A stretch of 8,345 nt of DNA from Actinomycetota bacterium (GCA_013695295.1 JACDAS010000043.1:1-8345); one strand, 5' to 3'; shown: positions 1 to 5,194, numbered from the stretch's first letter. The notes: generated from the sequence alone by a model not told the origin. Program-made: numbers and translations.

Positions 1-235
1 CGACAATTGCTCCGAAGAGCTCTTCCCGCCGTCGCGGAGAAAGCTGCTTCGAGTCGTTGAGGAGCGCTAGTGGGCGAACGCGATGGTCGCGGAGGCAGTC
101 GTAGTCGAGCAGGACACCCGCCACGACGAGCGGGCCTGCAAGGGACCCCCGGCCGGCCTCGTCGGCTCCCGCCACGTAGCGCGCACCGAGCGCGCGATCG
201 AAGCGGAGGAGCCTCTGCCCGGTGGAGCGGCGCAC
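1..235 (-). CDS. rnhB: Ribonuclease HII, N-terminal part (runs off the window)
   Basis: RNase HII cuts the RNA strand of RNA–DNA hybrids and starts removal of single ribonucleotides misincorporated into DNA. Only the first 78 residues are present. The catalytic signature GADEAGRGSLAGP (residues 23–35) supplies the first two metal-binding acidic residues, D25 and E26, and is followed by the family's NDSKQLS segment (residues 60–66). The later active-site aspartates lie beyond the edge. I chose the GTG at 235–233 because it leaves a short N-terminus before the first strand and because a TATCCT box ends 7 nt upstream, fitting a leaderless message. An in-frame GTG at 292–290 would add 19 residues and has no ribosome-binding site either. 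The gene follows rplS by about 100 bp, a common pairing. The family call is secure; the start is not. Confidence 0.93.
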   Translation of the reverse strand, partial: MRRSTGQRLLRFDRALGARYVAGADEAGRGSLAGPLVVAGVLLDYDCLRDHRVRPLALLNDSKQLSPRRREELFGAIV

Positions 236-242
236 AGGTCCG

Positions 243-248
243 AGGATA
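243..248 (-). promoter_or_regulatory. Possible -10 box for leaderless rnhB transcription
   Basis: TATCCT on the minus strand (248–243) keeps the three most conserved positions of a sigma-70-type -10 box (TA...T) and ends 7 nt before the GTG at 235. Transcription would then begin at or very near the start codon. No convincing -35 element is visible. The evidence is position and consensus only. Confidence 0.3.
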
Positions 249-335
249 GCCCGGCCGTCGGCGCTACCGGCACCGAGCGTCGAGAAAGTCACATCCCGGT
301 TACACGGGAGCGCAAAGCGTTTGCCTCTCGGACGC

Positions 336-680
336 CTACCGCTTCTCGCGAACGCGCGCCTTCTTGCCGACCTTGCCGCGGAGGTAGTACAGCTTGGCGC
401 GGTTCACGTCACCGATCGCCTGCACCTCGATCTTGTCGATCTTCGGGGAATGCAGCGGAAACGTCCGCTCGACTCCGACGCCGAAGGACTGCTTCCGTAC
501 GGTGAAGGTCTCGCGCGCCCCCGGGCCCTGGCGCTTGATCACGATCCCCTCGAAGACCTGGATCCGCTGCCGCTGCCCCTCGATCACGCGGAAATGCACG
601 CGAACGGTGTCCCCTGCCTTGAACGTGGGCAGATCGGGACGCAGCTGCCGCTGCTCGAGTGACTCGATCACCTTGCTCAT
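336..680 (-). CDS. rplS: 50S ribosomal protein L19
   Basis: L19 is a large-subunit protein at the interface with the 30S subunit. The 114-residue product is full length for the family. It has the diagnostic central block: a KAGDTVRVHFRVIEG strand (residues 21–35), FEGIVIKRQG (43–52), the TFTVRK segment (58–63) and VERTFPLHSPKID (70–82). It ends in a basic tail, LYYLRGKVGKKARVREKR, that contacts rRNA. The ATG at 680–678 gives the standard N-terminus MSKVIESLE. There is no clear Shine–Dalgarno sequence; a small hairpin lies just upstream. In many bacteria rplS directly follows trmD in the rpsP operon. Here lepB, a terminator-like hairpin and two palindromic repeats intervene, so rplS probably has its own promoter. 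Confidence 0.98.
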   Translation of the reverse strand: MSKVIESLEQRQLRPDLPTFKAGDTVRVHFRVIEGQRQRIQVFEGIVIKRQGPGARETFTVRKQSFGVGVERTFPLHSPKIDKIEVQAIGDVNRAKLYYLRGKVGKKARVREKR

Positions 681-687
681 ACAAAGA

Positions 688-717
688 GGTCCGCAAAGCG
701 GGCCGGAGGCAATCCTA
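688..717 (-). promoter_or_regulatory. Candidate rplS promoter and leader hairpin
   Basis: On the minus strand a TAGGAT box (717–712) lies 31 nt ahead of the rplS ATG. Starting about where transcription would begin, GGCCCGCTTTGCGGACC (704–688) folds as a CCGC/GCGG stem with a TTT loop, one mismatch and two further G·C pairs. The leader lacks a Shine–Dalgarno sequence, so the hairpin could influence initiation or L19 autoregulation, but that is inference. No good -35 box is present; where it should be, the sequence enters the outer stem of the neighbouring repeat. Confidence 0.3.
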
Positions 718-727
718 CCGAACGAGG

Positions 728-830
728 CCCGCGCAGAGCCTCCGGCTATCGCCGGAGGCCTGCACGCTGAGAATTTTCAGGCCTTGAGCGTGCAGCGGAG
801 GCCGCCGAAGGCGGCCGGAGTCTGCGCGGG
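728..830. repeat. Three-armed palindromic repeat, family A, copy 1 (103 bp)
   Basis: The ends form a perfect 10-bp inverted repeat (728–737 with 821–830, CCCGCGCAGA). Inside are three successive hairpins. Arm 1 is 738–746 with 751–759 (9 bp, loop TATC). Arm 2 is 760–768 with 787–795 (9 bp, CTGCACGCT, 18-nt loop). Arm 3 is 800–806 with 810–816 (7 bp, loop GAA). One strand therefore folds into a cloverleaf closed by the outer stem. No credible protein is encoded here. The element lies between the lepB terminator hairpin and the rplS promoter region and is followed after only 8 bp by a second copy. It could be a small non-autonomous mobile or REP-like element, or a structured transcript. I do not recognise a named family with certainty. 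Confidence 0.85.
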
Positions 831-838
831 TTCCAGCA

Positions 839-975
839 GCCCGCGCAGACCCTCGGCCTTCGGCCGAGGCCTGCACGCTGAGAAGGTTCAGGACTTGAGC
901 GGGCAGCCGGAGCTGCGCGGCTCCCTTCATAGCGTGCAGCGGAGGCGGCCGAAGGCCGCCGGAGTCTGCGCGGGC
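839..975. repeat. Three-armed palindromic repeat, family A, copy 2 (137 bp)
   Basis: Same layout and orientation as copy 1. The outer stem is 839–850 with 964–975 (12 bp perfect). Arm 1 is 851–858 with 862–869 (8 bp, loop TTC). Arm 2 has left side 871–879 (CTGCACGCT), and arm 3 is 944–950 with 954–960 (7 bp, loop GAA). Arms 1 and 3 differ from copy 1 at three base pairs, and both partners change each time, so pairing is kept. The right side of arm 2 occurs twice: an imperfect AGCGGGCAG at 898–906 and a perfect AGCGTGCAG at 931–939. Between and including the first of these is about 33 extra bases (898–930) that carry their own 5-bp hairpin, GGAGC/GCTCC (909–913 with 920–924). The extra bases look like an internal duplication or insertion. 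Confidence 0.85.
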
Positions 976-978
976 CAA

Positions 979-1003
979 GCGCCGGCCCCAACGGGGCCGG
1001 CGC
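979..1003 (-). terminator. Terminator-like hairpin after lepB
   Basis: A perfect 11-bp GC stem, GCGCCGGCCCC (979–989) with GGGGCCGGCGC (993–1003) and a 3-nt loop, begins 2 bp beyond the lepB stop codon. On the minus strand it is followed by only TT, so there is no proper U-tract. It may still stop transcription in a GC-rich genome or protect the 3' end of the ffh–lepB transcript. The symmetry would also work on the other strand. Confidence 0.65.
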
Positions 1004-1005
1004 GC

Positions 1006-1884
1006 CTAACGAAACCCGATCCGGTTCGGCGGCCAGTAGACCGCGAAGACCTCGCCGATCAGGTTGGCTCGGGGGACGGCCCCCCACTCGCGCGAGTCAC
1101 AGGACTGGACGCGGTTGTCGCCCATGAAGAAGTACCTCCCTTTCGGGATCGTCTGCGGCGGGACGGTCCGCGTGTCGCGCCTGCCTCCCTTGACGTAGGG
1201 CTCGGCCAGGCGCTTGCCGTTGATGTAGACGAACCCGTTTCGCTCCTCCCAGGTCTCGCCGGGGAGCGCGATCAGCCGCTTGACGAAGGTGCCCCCCGCG
1301 CCGCAGCGCTCCACGGCGAGAGCCGGGGTTGTGAAGACGATGATGTCGCCACGACTGGGCTCCTTGAAGTGGTATCCGAACCGGTTGGCCAGCACTCGAT
1401 CGGAGAACCGCCCCAGGCAGCCGTTCGCCGGGCGAGCGCAGTGGAGCGACGGCTCCATCGAGGAGGAGGGGATCCGGTAGGGGTTGACCACCCAGGCCTT
1501 GATCGCGAGCACGATCGCGATCGCTCCGACGATCGTCACGACCCAGTCGATCCCCACCCGCCAGGGCCTCGGCAGCCCGCGGGTCATCCGGTCGACGGGG
1601 TTCCAGGAGCGGCGCCCCGCCCGCGCGCGCTGCTCCGGTCGCCCGTCGAGGCCCTGGACGCCCGGCGCCTCGGGCCGCACCGCGCCCACGGCCCCCTGGG
1701 CGTCGTAGCTGGCGCGGCGGTCCGGGTCGCCGAGCACGCCGTAGGCGTCGTCGACCTCCCGCACGCGATCGGCGCCCCAGGGCGTCCCGGAGTCGGTGTC
1801 GCGGCGGAGCTGGCGGTAGGCCTCCGCGATCTCGCCGCTCGACGCGTCCTGCGGGACCCCGAGGACGCTGTAGAGGTCTCTCAC
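1006..1884 (-). CDS. lepB: Type I signal peptidase with N-terminal J-like domain
   Basis: The C-terminal part is a membrane-bound signal peptidase I, which cleaves signal peptides from exported proteins outside the membrane. The 292-residue product has one membrane segment at about 110–132. The Ser box YRIPSSSMEPSL (136–147) holds nucleophile S142, and FVKRLIALPGE (200–210) holds the general base K202. Box E is FFMGDNRVQSCDSREWG (252–268). Residues 1–65 resemble a DnaJ J-domain (RDLYSVLGVPQDASSGEIAEAYRQL, then DAYGVLGDPDRRASYD), but DTDSG stands where HPD should be, so Hsp70 stimulation is unlikely. An arginine-rich linker (70–109) joins the two parts. I chose the GTG at 1884 because it overlaps the trmD stop (GTGA), has GGAG 6 nt upstream and starts exactly at the J-domain. 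An ATG at 1920 would add 12 residues. Last gene of the operon. Confidence 0.9.
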   Translation of the reverse strand: MRDLYSVLGVPQDASSGEIAEAYRQLRRDTDSGTPWGADRVREVDDAYGVLGDPDRRASYDAQGAVGAVRPEAPGVQGLDGRPEQRARAGRRSWNPVDRMTRGLPRPWRVGIDWVVTIVGAIAIVLAIKAWVVNPYRIPSSSMEPSLHCARPANGCLGRFSDRVLANRFGYHFKEPSRGDIIVFTTPALAVERCGAGGTFVKRLIALPGETWEERNGFVYINGKRLAEPYVKGGRRDTRTVPPQTIPKGRYFFMGDNRVQSCDSREWGAVPRANLIGEVFAVYWPPNRIGFR

Positions 1885-2540
1885 GGCGCGCTCCGCAGAC
1901 GCGTCTGCTCGCGCCGCCATTCGTCGATCCGGCCATGGTCGCCCGAGAGCAGCACCTCGGGTACCGCCCAGCCGCGAAAGCTCGCCGGGCGGGTGAAGTG
2001 GGGGTGCTCGAGACCCCCCTCGAACGCCGCGGAGAAGCTCTCGTGCCGCGAGGAGGCGTCGCTGCCGAGCGCGCCCGGGAGCAGCCTGGCGATCGCGTCG
2101 ACCAGCACCATCGCGGGCAGCTCGCCGCCGGAGAGGACGTACGGCCCGACGGAGACCGCGTCCGACGCCAGGTTGGTGACGATCCGCTCGTCGAACCCCT
2201 CGAAGCGCGAGGAGAGGAGCGTCAGACACTGCTCGCCGGCGAGCTCCTCGACGAGCGCTTGGTCGAGCTGGCGGCCCTTCGGCGTCAGCGCGACGACCCG
2301 GTGGTCGGGTGGCCCGCCGTAGACCGCGTCGAGCGCGGCCGCGACCACGTCGACTCGCAGGAGCATTCCCGCACCGCCGCCGTAGGGCTGATCGTCGATC
2401 TGGGCGGCGCGCAGCGGGGTCGTGTCGCGGTAGCTGAAGAGGCGCAGCTCGAGCTCGCCGCCGAGGACGGTCGCGACCGGGCGCTGCTCGCAGAGCCATG
2501 CGAAGGCGTGCGGAATCAGGGTGAAGACGTCGAGCCGCAA
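1881..2540 (-). CDS. trmD: tRNA (guanine-N1-)-methyltransferase TrmD
   Basis: TrmD methylates N1 of G37 in tRNAs, using S-adenosylmethionine, and prevents +1 frameshifting. The SPOUT/trefoil-knot motifs are in order: RPVAT-type N-terminus, QPYGGGAGMLL (51–61), ALTPKGRQLDQ (84–94), SSRFEGFDER (110–119), GPYVLSGGELPAM (132–144), RLLPG (152–156) and HPHFTRPASFRGWAVPEVLLSGDH (split around 179–202). By alignment to E. coli TrmD, R152 matches Arg154, but the catalytic Asp169 is matched by E167. At 219 residues the protein is short. It stops soon after the helix EWRREQ, where E. coli continues for about 40 residues. The start is TTG 2540, giving the family N-terminus MRLDVFTLIP. There is no Shine–Dalgarno; the bases before TTG read ACCTCCT instead. 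Follows rimM after 13 bp and overlaps lepB by 4 bp. Confidence 0.95.
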   Translation of the reverse strand: MRLDVFTLIPHAFAWLCEQRPVATVLGGELELRLFSYRDTTPLRAAQIDDQPYGGGAGMLLRVDVVAAALDAVYGGPPDHRVVALTPKGRQLDQALVEELAGEQCLTLLSSRFEGFDERIVTNLASDAVSVGPYVLSGGELPAMVLVDAIARLLPGALGSDASSRHESFSAAFEGGLEHPHFTRPASFRGWAVPEVLLSGDHGRIDEWRREQTRLRSAP

Positions 2541-2547
2541 AGGAGGT
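2538..2547 (-). promoter_or_regulatory. Anti-Shine–Dalgarno-like bases at the trmD start
   Basis: The mRNA sense strand reads ACCTCCTTTG, with the TTG being the trmD start codon. This matches the 3' end of 16S rRNA (ACCUCCUUU), the complement of a ribosome-binding site. Translation of trmD therefore cannot start by ordinary SD pairing here and probably relies on coupling to rimM, whose stop is 13 bp upstream. A regulatory role is unproven. Confidence 0.35.
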
Positions 2548-2553
2548 ACGAGG

Positions 2554-3036
2554 TTACCCGGGCTCGGCGAAGCCGCGCGCGACGAGGATCCTGCCTGCGT
2601 CCAGGTCGACCCGTCGCACGCACTCCTCCACGAGCGGCAGGCGGAGGCCGGACTCGAGCTCGAGGACGTCGTTCGCAACACCGGGATCGACCTCGCGGAC
2701 GAAACCGAGCTCCCGGCCCCCCTCCTCCTCGACCGCAAGCCCGCGGAGCTGGAAGACGTAGTAGGAGTCGGGCTCTGGCGCGGGCAGCTCGGATCGCTCC
2801 ACCTCGAGCGGCGTCCCGCGGGGGACCCGGCGGTCGAGGCGGATGACGACGCGCCCGCCGGAGCGCTTCGCGGCTGCGACCCGTGCAGGCTCGCCGGCTG
2901 CGAGCAGGGTCGCGCCGAGGGCGAAGCGGCCCGGATCGGCGCTCGCGTGCTCGACGACGAAGGAGCCGTCGAGCCCGTGCGGGCGACCGACCCGGCCGAC
3001 GGCGACGCGAGCCGGCGTTCCGGCAGAGTCAGTCAA
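2554..3036 (-). CDS. rimM: 16S rRNA processing / 30S maturation factor RimM
   Basis: RimM binds S19 and helps assemble the head of the 30S subunit. The 160-residue product has the N-terminal RimM domain (VGRVGRPHGLDGSFVV, residues 13–28) and a C-terminal PRC-barrel. The PRC-barrel begins at YYVFQLRGLAV (92–102) and includes ELGFVREVDPGVANDVLEL (109–127) and the closing LPLVEECVRRVDLDAGRI (133–150). Length and order are normal for the family. The only sensible start is TTG 3036, which overlaps the end of khpA by 8 bp (TTGACTGA), so translation is probably coupled. There is no strong Shine–Dalgarno. The khpA–rimM–trmD order is the classic rpsP operon arrangement. Confidence 0.95.
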   Translation of the reverse strand: MTDSAGTPARVAVGRVGRPHGLDGSFVVEHASADPGRFALGATLLAAGEPARVAAAKRSGGRVVIRLDRRVPRGTPLEVERSELPAPEPDSYYVFQLRGLAVEEEGGRELGFVREVDPGVANDVLELESGLRLPLVEECVRRVDLDAGRILVARGFAEPG

Positions 3037-3268
3037 CGATCTCGAGTGAGACGCGCTGCCTCGACCGCGCCGCGCTGGCCCGCACGACTGCGCGCAGGGC
3101 GCGCGCGATCCGCCCGTGCCGTCCGATCACCTTGCCGACGTCGTCCGCGCCCACCCGCAGCTCGAGCACGATCGCGCCGTCCCGCTCGACCTCCTCGACG
3201 CTGACCGCGTCAGGATCGTCGACGAGCCGTCTGGCGAGGTATGTGACGAGCTCAGCCTCGCTCGACAT
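3029..3268 (-). CDS. khpA: KH-domain RNA-binding protein KhpA
   Basis: A small cytoplasmic RNA-binding protein of the KhpA/YlqC family, which in Gram-positive bacteria partners with KhpB/Jag and affects cell elongation and small-RNA metabolism. The 79 residues form one KH fold. The beta strand IVLELRVGADDVGK leads into the GxxG loop GRHG (49–52), followed by helix RIARALRAVVRA. The last strand is RVSLEIVD. Size and position between rpsP and rimM are typical. The ATG at 3268 lies inside rpsP (17-bp overlap) and is preceded by AAGGCGG, a usable ribosome-binding site. The stop overlaps the rimM start by 8 bp. Confidence 0.94.
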   Translation of the reverse strand: MSSEAELVTYLARRLVDDPDAVSVEEVERDGAIVLELRVGADDVGKVIGRHGRIARALRAVVRASAARSRQRVSLEIVD

Positions 3269-3500
3269 TTGCCGCCTTCAGCAGGCGCGCCACCGCTCCG
3301 GAGGGCTGGACACCCTTGCCGAGCCAGTCCTTGACCTTCGCCTCGTCGAACTCGATCGTCGAGGGATCGGTCTGGGGGTTGTACCGCCCGACGATCTCGA
3401 TGAACCTGCCGTCGCGCGGGGAGCGCGAGTCCGCCACCACGACCCGGTAGATCGGGTTCTTCTTCGACCCGACGCGGGTCAGCCTCATGCGTACAGCCAT
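3252..3500 (-). CDS. rpsP: 30S ribosomal protein S16
   Basis: S16 is an early-assembling small-subunit protein. The 82-residue product is canonical: MAVRMRLTRVGSKKNPIYR (1–19), VVADSRSPRDGRFIEIVGRY (21–40), NPQTDP and the C-terminal helix region VKDWLGKGVQPSGAVARLL. The ATG at 3500 is preferred over an in-frame ATG 12 bp inside because it gives the family's MAV(K/R)xRL start and has AAAGG 6 nt upstream. It starts 27 bp after the ffh stop and overlaps khpA by 17 bp, so it is probably co-transcribed from ffh. An additional internal promoter cannot be excluded. Confidence 0.98.
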   Translation of the reverse strand: MAVRMRLTRVGSKKNPIYRVVVADSRSPRDGRFIEIVGRYNPQTDPSTIEFDEAKVKDWLGKGVQPSGAVARLLKAANVERG

Positions 3501-3527
3501 CTCCTGCCTTTCTCGTCTAGACCCTAA

Positions 3528-4853
3528 CTAGCGCTTCCCCGCGACGCCGGGAAGCGCTGGGAGCTTGCCCTTGCCCATCTCCTTCATCATCTTCGCCATC
3601 TGCTTGCGCGCGCCGAGCAGCTGGTTGACCTGCTGGACGCTCGTCCCGCTTCCCTTCGCGATCCGTAGCCGCCGCGAGCCGTCGATCACGTGAGGCAGGC
3701 GGCGCTCCTTCGGAGTCATCGAGAGGACGATCGCCTCGACGCGGGCCAGCTCCCGCTCGTTCACCTCGAGGCCCTGAAGCTGCTGGCCGAGGCCGGGGAC
3801 CATTGACAGGACGCCCTTGAGCGGGCCCATCTTCCGCAGCATCCGGTAGCTCGTCAGGAAGTCGTCGAAGGTGAACTCGCCGGTACGCATCCGCCGCTCG
3901 AGCTCCTCCTGCTCCTCCTCGGACGCAGCCGCCTCGGCCTTCTCGATCAGGCTCAGGACGTCCCCCATCCCGAGAATCCGCGACGCCATCCGGTCGGGGT
4001 GGAAGTACTCGAGCTGGTCGAGCTTCTCGCCGACCGAGACGAGCTTGATCGGCTTCCCGGTGACCGCCTTGACGGACAGGGCCGCTCCGCCGCGCGCGTC
4101 GCCGTCCAGCTTCGTCAGGACGATCCCGTCGAAGGCCACCCGCTCCTGGAACGCCTCGGCGACGGCGACCGCCTCCTGGCCGGTCATCGCGTCCAGGACG
4201 AGCAGGACGTTCGTCGGCCGGGCGACGTCGCGTACGTCTGCGAGCTCCTGCATCAGCGCCTCGTCGATCTGGAGCCGGCCGGCGGTGTCGACCACGACGA
4301 CGTCGCACCCGTCGGCACGCGCGCGCTCGAGCCCCTCGCGCACCGCGAGCACCGCGTCGCGGCTCTCGCGCTGGGCATACACGGGGATCTGGATCTGGCG
4401 GCCGAGCTGCTCGAGCTGGTCGATTGCGGCCGGCCGCTGGAGATCGGCCGCGACGAGTCCGGGCGCCTTGCCCTCCTTGCGCAGGAGGAGCGCCAGCTTG
4501 CCCGCCGTCGTCGTCTTTCCGGAGCCCTGCAGGCCCGCGAGCAGGATCACCGTGGGCGGGCGCGGCGCGAAGGCCAGCTTCGAGTCGCCGCTGCCCATGA
4601 GGGCCGTCAGCTCCTCGTGCACGATCTTCACGACCTGCTGGCCCGGCGTCAGGCTCCTCAGCACGTCCGCGCCGACCGCGCGACCTCTGACGCGGCCGAC
4701 GAAGTCCTTCACGACGCCGAAATTGACGTCCGCCTCGAGCAGCGCCAGCCTGATCTCGCGCATCGCCCGCGAGATCGCCTCCTCGTCGAGCCGGCCCCGC
4801 TTGCGGAGGTCTCCCAGGGTCACCTGGAGCTTGTCGGAGAGCGAGTCGAACAC
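3528..4853 (-). CDS. ffh: Signal recognition particle GTPase Ffh (SRP54)
   Basis: Ffh binds 4.5S RNA and nascent signal sequences and docks with FtsY to deliver ribosomes to the membrane. The 441 residues form an N domain (1–95), a GTPase G domain and a methionine-rich M domain (about 320–441). G motifs: P-loop GLQGSGKTTT (107–116), DLQRPAA (137–143), DTAGRL (189–194), TKLDGDARGG (247–256). The M domain shows FTFDDFLTSYRMLRKMGPL (327–345) and the RNA-binding helix-turn-helix with SRRLRIAKGSGTSVQQVN (393–410), then the Met-rich KQMAKMMKEM. Start is GTG 4853, giving the standard MFDSLSDKLQ. No Shine–Dalgarno is seen; a TAGACT box lies 8 nt upstream. It heads the ffh–rpsP–khpA–rimM–trmD–lepB block and diverges from the dodecin gene across 87 bp. 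Confidence 0.98.
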   Translation of the reverse strand: MFDSLSDKLQVTLGDLRKRGRLDEEAISRAMREIRLALLEADVNFGVVKDFVGRVRGRAVGADVLRSLTPGQQVVKIVHEELTALMGSGDSKLAFAPRPPTVILLAGLQGSGKTTTAGKLALLLRKEGKAPGLVAADLQRPAAIDQLEQLGRQIQIPVYAQRESRDAVLAVREGLERARADGCDVVVVDTAGRLQIDEALMQELADVRDVARPTNVLLVLDAMTGQEAVAVAEAFQERVAFDGIVLTKLDGDARGGAALSVKAVTGKPIKLVSVGEKLDQLEYFHPDRMASRILGMGDVLSLIEKAEAAASEEEQEELERRMRTGEFTFDDFLTSYRMLRKMGPLKGVLSMVPGLGQQLQGLEVNERELARVEAIVLSMTPKERRLPHVIDGSRRLRIAKGSGTSVQQVNQLLGARKQMAKMMKEMGKGKLPALPGVAGKR

Positions 4854-4861
4854 GGCCGGGA

Positions 4862-4867
4862 AGTCTA
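4862..4867 (-). promoter_or_regulatory. Possible -10 box for ffh, near-leaderless
   Basis: TAGACT on the minus strand ends 8 nt before the ffh GTG, so transcription would begin one or two bases ahead of the start codon. It matches TATAAT at four positions. No matching -35 sequence was found at the usual spacing. Confidence 0.3.
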
Positions 4868-4927
4868 CTGGCGCCGTTTCGCCGCCCCGGAAGCCGGTTA
4901 GAAGCCACGTGCTCCAGTCTTCGACCC

Positions 4928-4934
4928 AGGAGGT
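4928..4934 (+). promoter_or_regulatory. Strong ribosome-binding site of the dodecin gene
   Basis: AGGAGGT ends 6 nt before the ATG at 4941. It is the best Shine–Dalgarno sequence in the window and stands out because most neighbouring starts have weak or none. It suggests the small protein can be made in quantity. Confidence 0.85.
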
Positions 4935-4940
4935 ATCGAG

Positions 4941-5177
4941 ATGGCGAACGTCGCAAAGGTGGTCACGATCATCGGCTCGTCCCCGGACGGGTTCGCCGAG
5001 GCCGCGGCGGCGGCCGTCGGGGAGGCGTCGAAAACGCTGCGCGGAATCACGGGCGCGGACGTCCTCTCGATGAGCGCCGAGGTGTCCGGCGACCGGATCA
5101 CGACCTACCGCACGACCGTCAACATCGCGTTCGCGATCGAGCGAAGCGGCGGCGAGGGCCGCTCGAGCGGGACGTAG
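4941..5177 (+). CDS. Dodecin-family protein lacking the flavin-stacking Trp
   Basis: Dodecins are small proteins that form hollow dodecamers; the classic members store flavins. The 78-residue product keeps the family frame: VAKVVTIIGSSPDGFAEAAAAAV (split, 4–26), EASKTLRGITGADVLS (28–43) and a strand pair ending TYRTTVNIAFAIE (55–67). A short glycine/serine-rich tail follows. Where flavin-binding dodecins read NLRWFEV, this has GITGADV, so the tryptophan that stacks on flavin is replaced by G38. Tryptophan-less members such as M. tuberculosis Rv0379 bind calcium instead, so a non-flavin role is plausible (inference). The ATG is fixed by a perfect AGGAGGT. The gene stands alone on the plus strand between ftsY and ffh, divergent from ffh, and ends before a GC-rich hairpin. 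Confidence 0.92.
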   Translation: MANVAKVVTIIGSSPDGFAEAAAAAVGEASKTLRGITGADVLSMSAEVSGDRITTYRTTVNIAFAIERSGGEGRSSGT

Positions 5178-5194
5178 CTGGTCGATCGTCAGGC

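Noticed and set aside
728..975. CRISPR array or insertion sequence
   Set aside because: Only two copies, no uniform spacers, no cas genes and no transposase. The internal arms explain the repetition.
715..978. Minus-strand open frame through the repeats
   Set aside because: Its peptide repeats in step with the palindromic copies (SVQAS, DSG-L-PPLHA) and is explained by the stem sequences. It looks like a translated repeat, not a gene.
394..2322. Long plus-strand open frame opposite rplS, the repeats, lepB and trmD
   Set aside because: It runs antisense to clear genes and has no family motifs. Such frames arise from high GC third-position bias.
1885..2499. Upstream extension of the lepB frame to 2499
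   Set aside because: This part is the +1 shadow of trmD. The GTGA overlap with GGAG fixes a much later start.
2539..2547. Perfect AAAGGAGGT on the plus strand as a ribosome-binding site
   Set aside because: No start codon follows at a usable distance, and the strand is antisense to the rimM/trmD junction.
4906..4911. CACGTG palindrome in the ffh/dodecin gap as an operator
   Set aside because: A 6-bp palindrome is expected by chance at this GC, and there is no second site or extended symmetry.
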